Below, piece by piece: positions 27,073 to 33,924 of a DNA stretch of 64,000 nt. The first letter of the stretch is position 1, and each line of letters starts with the position of its first letter. The notes below the pieces were generated by a model. It was not told the origin of the DNA. It saw nothing but the letters and a program-made list of their open reading frames with translations, and did no database searches. The translations under genes and the position numbers were made by a program. The stretch comes from Nocardioides sp. LHD-245 (GTDB lineage: Bacteria > Actinomycetota > Actinomycetes > Propionibacteriales > Nocardioidaceae), in contig NZ_JAVFWN010000001.1 in NCBI RefSeq assembly GCF_030929495.1, positions 372,001 to 436,000 of the forward strand, read 5' to 3'.

Positions 27073-27642
27073 TCAGCGACGGGTCGCGATCAGCGCCGAG
27101 GCGTCGGCGGCGACCAGCACCTCGACGGTGGTGAACCGCTCGTCGGTGAGCCATTCCTCGCGCAGGGTGTCGACCCTCCCCCCGGTGATGGGCGGCCACA
27201 TCTCGCACGGCACGAAGTCGTCGAGCACCACGATCCCGCCGGGCTCGACGAGGTCGGCGATCTTGTCGACGCCCACCGCCGACGGGTCCCCGGAGTCGAG
27301 GAAGAGCAGTGAGAACGGGCCCTTGTCCAGAAGGGTGGACCAGTCCGCCTGGAGTACGTCGACCAGCGGGTCGTCGTCGAAGGTCTCGATCGCGGCGGCG
27401 GCGAGCTTCGGGTTCAGCTCGGCGGTGAGGATCCGGGCCTTGTCGTTGCGGACGCCGGAGCGCAGCCAGGCGGTGCCGACTCCGCAGCCGGTGCCGAACT
27501 CGGCCATGGTGCCCTCGCGGGTCGCGGCGAGGGCGGCCAGGAGTCGGCCGGTCTCGTTGCGGCAGAAGGACACGTAGCCGGCACGACGCGACGCGTCGAA
27601 AGCGCGGTGGACCACGTCGGGCAGCTCGGGAGGCGCGCTCAT
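27073..27642 (-). CDS. O-methyltransferase-like SAM-dependent methyltransferase
   Basis: 189 residues, class I Rossmann methyltransferase. SAM motif I is EFGTGCGVGTAWL near 47-60. The acidic loop is ILTAELNPK, and motif LLFLDSGDP lies near 110. The FCRNETGRLL entry and the GGIVVLDDFVP strand resemble bacterial catechol-type O-methyltransferases, though shorter. Convergent with the SDR gene, 3 bases between stops. Its start faces the branched-chain leader region, so 27643-27779 (137 bases) must hold divergent promoters; I could not call their boxes reliably. Confidence 0.85.
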   Translation of the reverse strand: MSAPPELPDVVHRAFDASRRAGYVSFCRNETGRLLAALAATREGTMAEFGTGCGVGTAWLRSGVRNDKARILTAELNPKLAAAAIETFDDDPLVDVLQADWSTLLDKGPFSLLFLDSGDPSAVGVDKIADLVEPGGIVVLDDFVPCEMWPPITGGRVDTLREEWLTDERFTTVEVLVAADASALIATRR

Positions 27643-27779
27643 GCCCCGAGTCTCACCCGGCGATCAAGGAACGGGACACAGGTCTCGGATCGTGGTCCGG
27701 TGATTCCTGCAGCCGACACGACCGCATGGTGGACGAAATCCGAGACAGCAGCGCCGCGGCGGCGTAGAGTCCTTCCATC

Positions 27780-27824
27780 ATGCGGAGCGCCCTTCTCGTA
27801 ATCGTGCGCCGCGGCGAGGCCTGA
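27780..27824 (+). CDS. Leader peptide MRSALLVIVRRGEA (branched-chain attenuation)
   Basis: A 14-codon ORF whose centre is Leu-Leu-Val-Ile-Val, using codons for exactly the amino acids made by leuB and ilvE downstream. Its 3' end and stop codon lie inside the strong hairpin at 27809-27844, so ribosome position would decide whether that structure forms. The pattern is that of ribosome-dependent attenuation. No U-tract follows the hairpin, so control may act on translation or through Rho. Confidence 0.65.
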   Translation: MRSALLVIVRRGEA

Positions 27825-27844
27825 GAGAGGCCACCTCGCCGCGG
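27809..27844 (+). promoter_or_regulatory. Leader hairpin overlapping the branched-chain leader ORF
   Basis: CCGCGGCGAGG (27809-27819) pairs perfectly with CCTCGCCGCGG (27834-27844). The loop can form a further CCT/AGG stem. The leader peptide stop (27822-27824) is in the loop. Stalling of a ribosome on the Leu/Val/Ile codons just upstream would leave the stem free or melt it, depending on stall site. Confidence 0.6.
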
Positions 27845-27942
27845 TGACTGCGGCGATCCCCTGAACCGCGCGGGCCCCTCGGACCACCATCCCCGGCCCG
27901 CCGCAGATCGTCTCGACGGGTCCCGTCCCACGGAGACCAGCC

Positions 27943-28137
27943 ATGTCCAGCACCGCCACCAGCACCACCACCGGCGTCCGCCGCACCAATCCCACCGGCT
28001 ACGCCACGCTCACCGCCGACGACTCCGAGTGGGGCCCGGCCCGCCACGATCCGGCGCAGCCCTCGCACCGTGAGGCCGTCGGCTTCCCGGGTACTGTCCT
28101 GCGAGACGGCGACGACGCCCGCCCCGACGACAACTAG
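27943..28137 (+). CDS. Small 64-aa protein upstream of leuB
   Basis: ATG preceded by GGAG at 7 bases. Nearly every codon ends in G or C, which supports real translation. The sequence is Thr/Ser-rich at the start ([19 protein letters not shown]) and Asp/Pro-rich at the end, so probably disordered. No motif recognised. It lies after the leader hairpin and ends 10 bases before leuB, so it could couple the attenuator to leuB translation. Function unknown; it may be dispensable coding sequence. Confidence 0.5.
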   Translation: MSSTATSTTTGVRRTNPTGYATLTADDSEWGPARHDPAQPSHREAVGFPGTVLRDGDDARPDDN

Positions 28138-28147
28138 GTTTCCTCCC

Positions 28148-29245
28148 ATGAACGACACCTCCGCTGCAGCCCCCGTCACCACCGGCCAGGTCGCTCTCGG
28201 CGTCATTCCCGGCGACGGGATCGGGCCCGAGGTGACCGCCGAGGCGCTCAAGGTGCTCGAGGTCGCCGCGCCGGCGGACCTGAAGTTCGCCGCGACCCAG
28301 TACGACCTCGGTGCCGAGCGCTACCTGCGCACCGGCGAGGTCCTGCCGGACAGCGTGCTGGAGGAGATCCGCGGCCAGGACGCGCTGCTGCTCGGCGCGG
28401 TCGGCGGCAAGCCCAACGACCCGAACCTGCCGCCGGGCATCCTCGAGCGCGGCCTGCTGCTCAAGCTCCGCTTCACGCTCGACCACTACGTCAACCTGCG
28501 TCCCTCGCGCATCTACCCGGGTTCGGTCTCGCCGCTGTCCGCGGAGGTGCTCGCCCAGGGACCCGTCGACTTCGTGGTCGTCCGCGAGGGCACCGAGGGC
28601 CCCTACACCGGCAACGGCGGTGCGCTGCGCGTCGGTACGCCGGCCGAGGTCGCCACCGAGGTCTCGGTCAACACCGCGTTCGGCGTCGAGCGGGTCATCC
28701 GCGACGCCTTCGAGCGGGCGCAGCGGCGTCCCCGCAAGCGGCTCACCCTCGTCCACAAGACCAATGTGCTCGTCCACGCGGGCCAGGTCTGGTGGCGCCT
28801 GTTCCAGCAGGTGGCCGAGGAGTACCCGGACGTCACCACGGACTACAGCCACATCGACGCCGTCATGATCTACCTGACGACCGACCCGCAGCGCTTCGAC
28901 GTCATCGTGACCGACAACCTGTTCGGTGACATCGTCACTGACCTCGCCGCCGCGATCAGCGGAGGCATCGGCCTCGCGGCCTCCGGCAACGTCAACCCCG
29001 ACCGCACCTCGCCGTCCATGTTCGAGCCCGTGCACGGCTCCGCCCCCGACATCGCCGGTCAGCTCATCGCCGACCCCACCGCGGCGATCCTCTCCGGCGC
29101 GCTCCTGCTCGACCACCTCGGCCACCCCGAGGCGGCGGCGCGGATCGAGGCGGCCGTGCTGGCGGATCTCGAGGCGCGCACCCCGAACCAGCGGCGGAGC
29201 ACGCCCGAGGTGGGCGACGCTGTCGCCGCGCGAGTAGCCGGCTGA
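28148..29245 (+). CDS. leuB: 3-isopropylmalate dehydrogenase
   Basis: 365 residues. It oxidatively decarboxylates 3-isopropylmalate in leucine synthesis using NAD. Visible are [13 protein letters not shown] at the N-terminus, the substrate loop [42 protein letters not shown] and the metal-binding [15 protein letters not shown], plus [12 protein letters not shown]. The ATG at 28148 is chosen because the dehydrogenase fold starts immediately after it; upstream in-frame sequence is covered by the small ORF. ilvE follows after 75 bases. Likely attenuated through the leader at 27780. Confidence 0.96.
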   Translation: MNDTSAAAPVTTGQVALGVIPGDGIGPEVTAEALKVLEVAAPADLKFAATQYDLGAERYLRTGEVLPDSVLEEIRGQDALLLGAVGGKPNDPNLPPGILERGLLLKLRFTLDHYVNLRPSRIYPGSVSPLSAEVLAQGPVDFVVVREGTEGPYTGNGGALRVGTPAEVATEVSVNTAFGVERVIRDAFERAQRRPRKRLTLVHKTNVLVHAGQVWWRLFQQVAEEYPDVTTDYSHIDAVMIYLTTDPQRFDVIVTDNLFGDIVTDLAAAISGGIGLAASGNVNPDRTSPSMFEPVHGSAPDIAGQLIADPTAAILSGALLLDHLGHPEAAARIEAAVLADLEARTPNQRRSTPEVGDAVAARVAG

Positions 29246-29320
29246 GCCCGCTCCGGAGCGCTCTCCTCCGGAACGCGGGCAGATGCCCACTGCCGACCCG
29301 CGTTAACGAGGACTAACCTG

Positions 29321-30406
29321 ATGACCATGCAGATCACGACGACCCTCTCTGCGAACCCGACCGACGACTCCCGCCTCGCGGAGATCCTGGCCAACCCCGG
29401 CTTCGGTTCGCACTTCTCCGACCACATGCTCACGGTCGAGTGGACCCCCGAGCAGGGTTGGTACGACGCGCGGATCACGCCCTACGGCCCGATCACGCTC
29501 GACCCCGCCGCCGCGGTCCTGCACTACGCGCAGGAGACCTTCGAGGGCATGAAGGCCTACCGTCACGACGACGACTCGCTGTGGCTGTTCCGGCCCGAGG
29601 CCAACGCCGAGCGGATGATCCGCTCCAGCCACCGCCTAGCGCTGCCGGTGCTGGAGGTGCCCGACTTCATCCAGGCCGTCGAGGAGCTCGTCAAGGTCGA
29701 CGCCCGCTGGGTCCCCGGCAATCCCGACGGCGGCGAGAAGAGCCTCTACCTGCGCCCGTTCATGTTCGCCTCCGAGACGTTCCTCGGCGTGCGCCCGGCG
29801 CAGCACGTCACCTTCATGGTGATCGCCAGCCCGGCCGGCGCCTACTTCAAGGGCGGCGTCAAGCCGGTCACGCTGTGGCTCACCGAGGAATACACCCGGG
29901 CCGGTCGCGGCGGCATGGGCGCGGCCAAGACCGGCGGCAACTACGCCTCCTCCCTGGTCGCCCAGCAGGAGGCCTCCGCCCAGGGTTGCGACCAGGTCGT
30001 CTTCCTCGACGCCCAGGAGGGCAGGTACGTCGAGGAGCTCGGCGGGATGAACATGTACTTCGTGTTCGACGACGGCTCGATCGTCACCCCCGAGACCGGC
30101 ACGATCCTCGAGGGCATCACCCGCTCCTCGATCATCGAGCTGGCCGGCAAGATGGGCCACCACGTCACCGAGCGGCGGTTCGGCATCGACGAGTGGCGCG
30201 AGGGAGTGGCCAGCGGCCGGATCACCGAGATCTTCGCCTGCGGCACCGCCGCCGTGGTGACGCCGGTCGGCGCGCTCAAGTGGGAGGGCGGCGAGACCGC
30301 CGCGCCCGCCGGCCAGGACCTCACGATGCGGATCCGGCAGGCGCTGGTCGACGTCCAGCTCGGCCGGGCCGACGACACGTTCGGCTGGATGCACCGCATC
30401 TCCTGA
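29321..30406 (+). CDS. ilvE: Branched-chain amino-acid aminotransferase
   Basis: 361 residues, fold-type IV PLP enzyme. It performs the final transamination to Leu, Ile and Val and the first step of their breakdown. The PLP Lys is in GAAKTGGNYASSL. YFVFDDGSIVTPETGTILEGITR and EIFACGTAAVVTPVG are class IV signatures. GAGGA lies 8 bases before the ATG. It follows leuB in the same direction, matching the Leu/Val/Ile leader peptide. Confidence 0.96.
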   Translation: MTMQITTTLSANPTDDSRLAEILANPGFGSHFSDHMLTVEWTPEQGWYDARITPYGPITLDPAAAVLHYAQETFEGMKAYRHDDDSLWLFRPEANAERMIRSSHRLALPVLEVPDFIQAVEELVKVDARWVPGNPDGGEKSLYLRPFMFASETFLGVRPAQHVTFMVIASPAGAYFKGGVKPVTLWLTEEYTRAGRGGMGAAKTGGNYASSLVAQQEASAQGCDQVVFLDAQEGRYVEELGGMNMYFVFDDGSIVTPETGTILEGITRSSIIELAGKMGHHVTERRFGIDEWREGVASGRITEIFACGTAAVVTPVGALKWEGGETAAPAGQDLTMRIRQALVDVQLGRADDTFGWMHRIS

Positions 30407-30509
30407 TCGGCATCGGACCGACCCGGCCGGAGCCTGTGGAGAGGTCCTGCCGGTGACGGACGGTCGTGCCACGCTCACTCCATGGCATCGCTCGGGAGGA
30501 TGGGGCACG

Positions 30510-31085
30510 ATGGTGGATGTGACGCTGGAGGCAGAGCTCGGCTGGGCGCCGCGGGGACCGGTCACGGTCGCCGACCTGTTCGACCTGCCCGACGAGCCGG
30601 ACGGGGAGGGGCCGACCCCGCGCTACGAGCTCATCGACGGGATGCTGATCGCGTTGGCGCCCGCTGACCTGCGACACGTCTACATCGCCTCGCGCCTGTG
30701 GCAGGTGCTCAACGACGCCGCGCCGCCGGGGCTCTGGGCGCTCCAGGGTCCGGGCGGCGCCATCATCGACGACATCACGTGGGTCGAGCCCGACGTGTTC
30801 GTCACGCCGCGGGTGCCGGACCGCTACTTCGAGGGCGTCCCGCTGCTCACGGTGGAGGTGCTCTCCCCGTCCAACCGCCTCTACGACCTGACCACGAAGT
30901 TCAGCCGCTACGAGCGGGCGGGCGTGCCGGCGTACTGGATCGTCGATCCGACGGAGCTCCGGCTGGTCGCCTGGGAGCTGCGTGAGGGTCGGTACGTCGA
31001 GATCGCCGATGTCGCGGCCGACCAGACCTGGACCGCCACGGTGCCGTTCGAGGTGGCGATCCGCCCCGGCGCACTGCTCGACTGA
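30510..31085 (+). CDS. Uma2 family (DUF820) putative endonuclease
   Basis: 191 residues from ATG 30510 (GGGAGGA upstream); a GTG at 30453 would add 19 unconvincing residues. The PD-(D/E)XK-like core is visible: YELIDGMLI, EPDVFV, LTVEVLSPSNRLYDL and KFSRYERAGVPAYWIVDP. Uma2 proteins are common in multicopy in cyanobacteria and actinobacteria; biological roles are unproven. The gene stands beside a decayed pseudogene and small ORFs, so this short stretch is accessory in character. Confidence 0.88.
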   Translation: MVDVTLEAELGWAPRGPVTVADLFDLPDEPDGEGPTPRYELIDGMLIALAPADLRHVYIASRLWQVLNDAAPPGLWALQGPGGAIIDDITWVEPDVFVTPRVPDRYFEGVPLLTVEVLSPSNRLYDLTTKFSRYERAGVPAYWIVDPTELRLVAWELREGRYVEIADVAADQTWTATVPFEVAIRPGALLD

Positions 31086-31097
31086 CGGGGTGGGCCC

Positions 31098-31196
31098 ATG
31101 GCACCCCGATCGTGTTCAGCAACGACGATCCGGGGCTCTCCGACCTCCGGGAGATCTGCCTGACGCCGAGGAGCGGATCAGCCACGGTCGGCGCGT
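31098..31196 (+). pseudogene. Decayed 5' fragment of a YjbR/MmcQ-like gene
   Basis: About 100 bases resemble the start of the intact gene at 31614. HGTPIVFSNDDPGLSDLREICL parallels AHPIMFSDDDPGLAELRAICL across two frames. A 1-base loss follows the ATG at 31098, and a net 10-base loss falls near 31163, after which AEERISHGR resumes in another frame. No recognisable remainder follows. It is a frameshifted, truncated duplicate. The rest of the spacer to 31273 shows nothing else. Confidence 0.75.
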
Positions 31197-31273
31197 CCGC
31201 CACCGTCGTCACCGACGGCGTGGAGCGCCATGTGCTCCCGGCCCGCCCGCCGGCGACTCCGTAGGGTCGGGCC

Positions 31274-31552
31274 ATGGACTCCTACCTGGAAGCGCGCATC
31301 GCCAAGCTCGAAGAGCACGTCAACTGGCTCTACGCGCAGGCCGGGCACACCTCGCCGTACCCCGTCGCGACGGCGGGCACCCCGACACCCGGGCCGCTCC
31401 GCCCCTCGGACGAGGTGCTGGGGTTCATCCGCGCCGAGCAGGTGGTGCACGCGGTGAAGCAGTACCGCCGCGAGACGGGCAGCGGGCTGCGCGAGGCGAA
31501 CCGGGCGATCGAGAGCTTCGTCGCCGAGTACCGCGCCGGCCGGCTGCGCTGA
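31274..31552 (+). CDS. Small protein with L7/L12 C-terminal-like helix motif
   Basis: 92 residues. An N-terminal helix (YLEARIAKLEEHVNWLYAQAG) of coiled-coil character is followed by a Pro/Thr linker. The segment VVHAVKQYRRETGSGLREANRAIESF matches the ribosomal protein L7/L12 pattern K-x-VRE-x-TG-x-GL-x-EA-x-x-x-VE. In ribosomal stalks that surface binds translation GTPases; stand-alone copies like this are uncharacterised. No obvious operon partner. Confidence 0.7.
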   Translation: MDSYLEARIAKLEEHVNWLYAQAGHTSPYPVATAGTPTPGPLRPSDEVLGFIRAEQVVHAVKQYRRETGSGLREANRAIESFVAEYRAGRLR

Positions 31553-31613
31553 GACGGCGGCCCGGGCGGGGTGCCGGTGGCAGGGACCGCGGTGCCGGGC
31601 CGATACTGGACCG

Positions 31614-32015
31614 GTGGCGCACCCGATCATGTTCTCCGACGACGACCCGGGGCTCGCCGAGCTCCGGGCGATCTGCCTGGCCCTGCCGGGCGCCGAGGAG
31701 AGGATCAGCCATGGCCGGCCGACGTTTCGCGCGGGCAAGATCTTCGCGGCCTTCGGCGGCAGTGAGAAGATCCGGTCGGGAGAGCGCCGGATGGTGCCGA
31801 GCGCGTTCATCTTCACTCCCGACGCGGTCGACCTGCCAGCCCTCGACGAGGACGAGCGCTTCTTCGTGCCCGCCTACTACGGTCCCTACGGCGGGCGCGC
31901 GATCGACCTCGCCGGCCCCGGCGTCGACTGGGCGGAGATCGCCGAGCTGGCCGATGCGTCGTACCGGCGCGTCGCCCCGAAGCGCCTGATCGCCGAGCTC
32001 GACGCTCGCGGGTAG
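31614..32015 (+). CDS. MmcQ/YjbR family DNA-binding-like protein
   Basis: 133 residues, GTG start. The alpha/beta YjbR fold is visible: LAELRAICLALPGAEERISHGRPTFRAGKIFAAFGG near the N-terminus, then FVPAYYGPYGGRAIDLAG and the C-terminal VAPKRLIAEL. Family members fold like a double-wing DNA-binding domain, but function is unproven. The kinase gene follows after 9 bases and may be co-transcribed. A frameshifted partial copy lies 400 bases upstream. Confidence 0.85.
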   Translation: MAHPIMFSDDDPGLAELRAICLALPGAEERISHGRPTFRAGKIFAAFGGSEKIRSGERRMVPSAFIFTPDAVDLPALDEDERFFVPAYYGPYGGRAIDLAGPGVDWAEIAELADASYRRVAPKRLIAELDARG

Positions 32016-32024
32016 CCTCGCGGT

Positions 32025-33776
32025 GTGACGATCCGCCCCGAGAGCAGCGCGCCCACGCAGGTGGGTCGCTATGCGTTGCTGACCCGGCTCGGCGAGGGCG
32101 GGATGGGCATCGTCCACCTCGCTCAGGGCCCCGACGGGCAGCGGGTCGCGCTCAAGGTGCTGCGCCCGCAGATCGTCGGCGACCAGGAGGCGCGGCACCG
32201 GCTGGCCCGTGAGGTCGGCTCGCTGACCCGGGTGCGCAGCCCCTGGGTCGCGGAGATGCTCGACGCCGACCCGTGGGCCGACGTGCCCTATGTCGTCACC
32301 CGCTATGTGCCGGGACTCTCCCTGCACGGCCACGTGGCGGCCGAGGGCCCGATCGTCGGCCGCGACCTGCTGTGGCTGGCGGGTTGTCTCGCGGAGGGAT
32401 TGGCGGCGGTGCACGGCGCCGGGGTGCTGCACCGCGACGTCAAGCCGGGCAACGTGCTCATGGAGGGACGCACCCCCATCCTGATCGACTTCGGGCTCGC
32501 CCGCGTCGCCGACGACATCCGGCTCACCCAGACCGGCTGGCTGCTCGGCACGCCGGGCTACCTCGCTCCCGAGATCCTGTACGGCGACGAGGCGACTCCC
32601 GCCGCCGACGTGCACGCCTGGGCGGCGACGGTCGCGTACGCCGCGAGCGGCCGGGCGCCGTACGGCCGCGGGCCGGCGATGGCCGTCATGGACCGCACCC
32701 GTCGCGGGCAGCACGACCTGAGCGGCATCGAGAGCCCTCTCGCCGAGGTGCTGGCCGCCGCCCTCGACCCGGAGCCGCTGGAGCGGCCGCTGCTCGAGGA
32801 GCTGCTGGCCTGGCTGCGCCCGCTGAGCACCCGGCCCGACCTGCCGGCCGCTCCGCCGCCGGGTGCGCTCTTCGCCGCGGCCGCCCCCGCGGCCGACGAC
32901 TTCACGCTGCCGCTGGCGCTGGCGGGGCAGGCGGACGCCCCGGTCGAGCCCGGCCCGGTCACGCCGCCGACGGTGCCGGAGTCGCGGGTCCCCGGCACCC
33001 GCGCGCTGCCGACCGAGGTCACCCCGCCGACGCCGCTGCCGTCGGGCCTCGCACCGCCGACCCCGCCAACCCCGTCAACCCCGTCAACCCCGCCATCCCC
33101 GGCGCCTCCGCAGCCGGCGCTGCCCCCGCCGCCGCCCGCTGCCGCGATGACCCGGCTGGAGGAGCAGTTCGACCAGGCGTGGGATCCCGAGCACCCGTTC
33201 GCCCCGCAGCCGCGGCCGCCGCTCGCCGAGCGGATCCGGCGCTGGGTCGCCGTCGGCCTCGGTGCGCTGGGTCTCGGCGCGGGCTTCGCGGCCGCTCCGT
33301 GGGTGGCGACCGTGGTGGTCGTGCTCGCGGTATGGCTGCTGCGCGCCGGCTCGCTGGCGACGTCGGCGGTCGCCGAGCGGCGTACCGTCCGCGGGGTCAA
33401 GTGGTACGACGGCCTGCGCTGGCTCACCACCAGTCCGTGGCATCTCCTCCGTGGCGTGACCGGCACCCTCGTCCTGGTGACCTGGAGCGCCGGTCTGGGC
33501 GTTGCGGCCGGCCTGCTCGGCTACGCCCTCCAGCTCGACGTCCCGAGCACCCTGCTGGCCTGCGGCACGACGCTCGGGCTCGCCCTGTGGTCGGGCCCGG
33601 GCAGCACCCGGTTCCGCCTCCCGGTCTCCCGGGCCCTCGACCCGCTGTCGCGGCGCCCGGTGCCGTGGCTGCTCACCTGCGCCATGCTGCTCGCGGTCGC
33701 CGGGGGCCTGGGCGCGCTCGCCGCCGGCAGTGGCGTCAACTGGGTGCCCTGGACCGGCGGGCCGTTCGGACTCTGA
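32025..33776 (+). CDS. Membrane-anchored Ser/Thr protein kinase
   Basis: 583 residues, GTG start. Pkn/STPK kinase domain ~15-270: glycine loop GEGGMG at 23-28, Lys44, catalytic H136-R-D138, then LIDFGLAR and GTPGYLAPE. A Pro/Thr-rich linker (~285-380) contains short PPTP/PSTP repeats encoded by a tandem DNA tract near 33055-33100. About four hydrophobic segments follow (~410-445, 480-510, 515-530, 545-570), an unusual multi-pass C-terminus in place of the single helix plus sensor domain of PknB-type kinases. Substrates unknown. Confidence 0.92.
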   Translation: MTIRPESSAPTQVGRYALLTRLGEGGMGIVHLAQGPDGQRVALKVLRPQIVGDQEARHRLAREVGSLTRVRSPWVAEMLDADPWADVPYVVTRYVPGLSLHGHVAAEGPIVGRDLLWLAGCLAEGLAAVHGAGVLHRDVKPGNVLMEGRTPILIDFGLARVADDIRLTQTGWLLGTPGYLAPEILYGDEATPAADVHAWAATVAYAASGRAPYGRGPAMAVMDRTRRGQHDLSGIESPLAEVLAAALDPEPLERPLLEELLAWLRPLSTRPDLPAAPPPGALFAAAAPAADDFTLPLALAGQADAPVEPGPVTPPTVPESRVPGTRALPTEVTPPTPLPSGLAPPTPPTPSTPSTPPSPAPPQPALPPPPPAAAMTRLEEQFDQAWDPEHPFAPQPRPPLAERIRRWVAVGLGALGLGAGFAAAPWVATVVVVLAVWLLRAGSLATSAVAERRTVRGVKWYDGLRWLTTSPWHLLRGVTGTLVLVTWSAGLGVAAGLLGYALQLDVPSTLLACGTTLGLALWSGPGSTRFRLPVSRALDPLSRRPVPWLLTCAMLLAVAGGLGALAAGSGVNWVPWTGGPFGL

Positions 33777-33802
33777 GACGTCCGTCTCGCGATCGTGGCA
33801 GA

Positions 33803-33841
33803 ATGAACCGCGTGACCACGCTCGCCACGATCATTACCTAG
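33803..33841 (+). CDS. Leader peptide MNRVTTLATIIT (Thr/Ile attenuation)
   Basis: A 12-codon ORF with four Thr and two Ile codons, ending Ile-Ile-Thr-stop. Its stop overlaps the first base of the hairpin at 33841-33865, and an intrinsic terminator follows. This is the layout of an amino-acid attenuator. Threonine is the usual isoleucine precursor and isoleucine the product of the citramalate route, so sensing these residues suits the downstream cimA. Confidence 0.8.
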   Translation: MNRVTTLATIIT

Positions 33842-33865
33842 CGCGTCTGACCCCGTCAGACGCGC
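33841..33865 (+). promoter_or_regulatory. Attenuator hairpin 1 (pause/anti-antiterminator)
   Basis: GCGCGTCTGAC (33841-33851) and GTCAGACGCGC (33855-33865) form a perfect 11-bp stem with a CCC loop directly after the leader stop codon. A ribosome reaching the stop would cover its 5' arm. Confidence 0.65.
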
Positions 33866-33867
33866 CG

Positions 33868-33896
33868 GCCTCCTGTTCCCAGGAGGCTTTTGTTTT
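33868..33896 (+). terminator. Intrinsic terminator of the cimA attenuator
   Basis: GCCTCCT (33868-33874) pairs with AGGAGGC (33881-33887), loop GTTCCC, followed by TTTTGTTTT (33888-33896). It is the clearest U-tract terminator in the window and lies between leader and cimA, so it must be conditionally bypassed for cimA to be expressed. Confidence 0.85.
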
Positions 33897-33924
33897 GCCC
33901 GGCCCCCTCACCCGAGAGACCCCG

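Noticed and set aside
30453..30509. Upstream GTG start for the Uma2 gene
   Set aside because: The added residues match nothing, while ATG 30510 has a better-placed GGGAGGA and begins the domain normally.
33055..33100. Minisatellite CCGCCAACCCCGTCAACC tract as a regulatory repeat
   Set aside because: It lies in frame inside the kinase gene and simply encodes the Pro/Thr linker.
33842..33900. T-box or metabolite riboswitch before cimA
   Set aside because: A translated leader with Thr/Ile codons and adjoining stems explains the structure; no specifier loop or aptamer core is visible.
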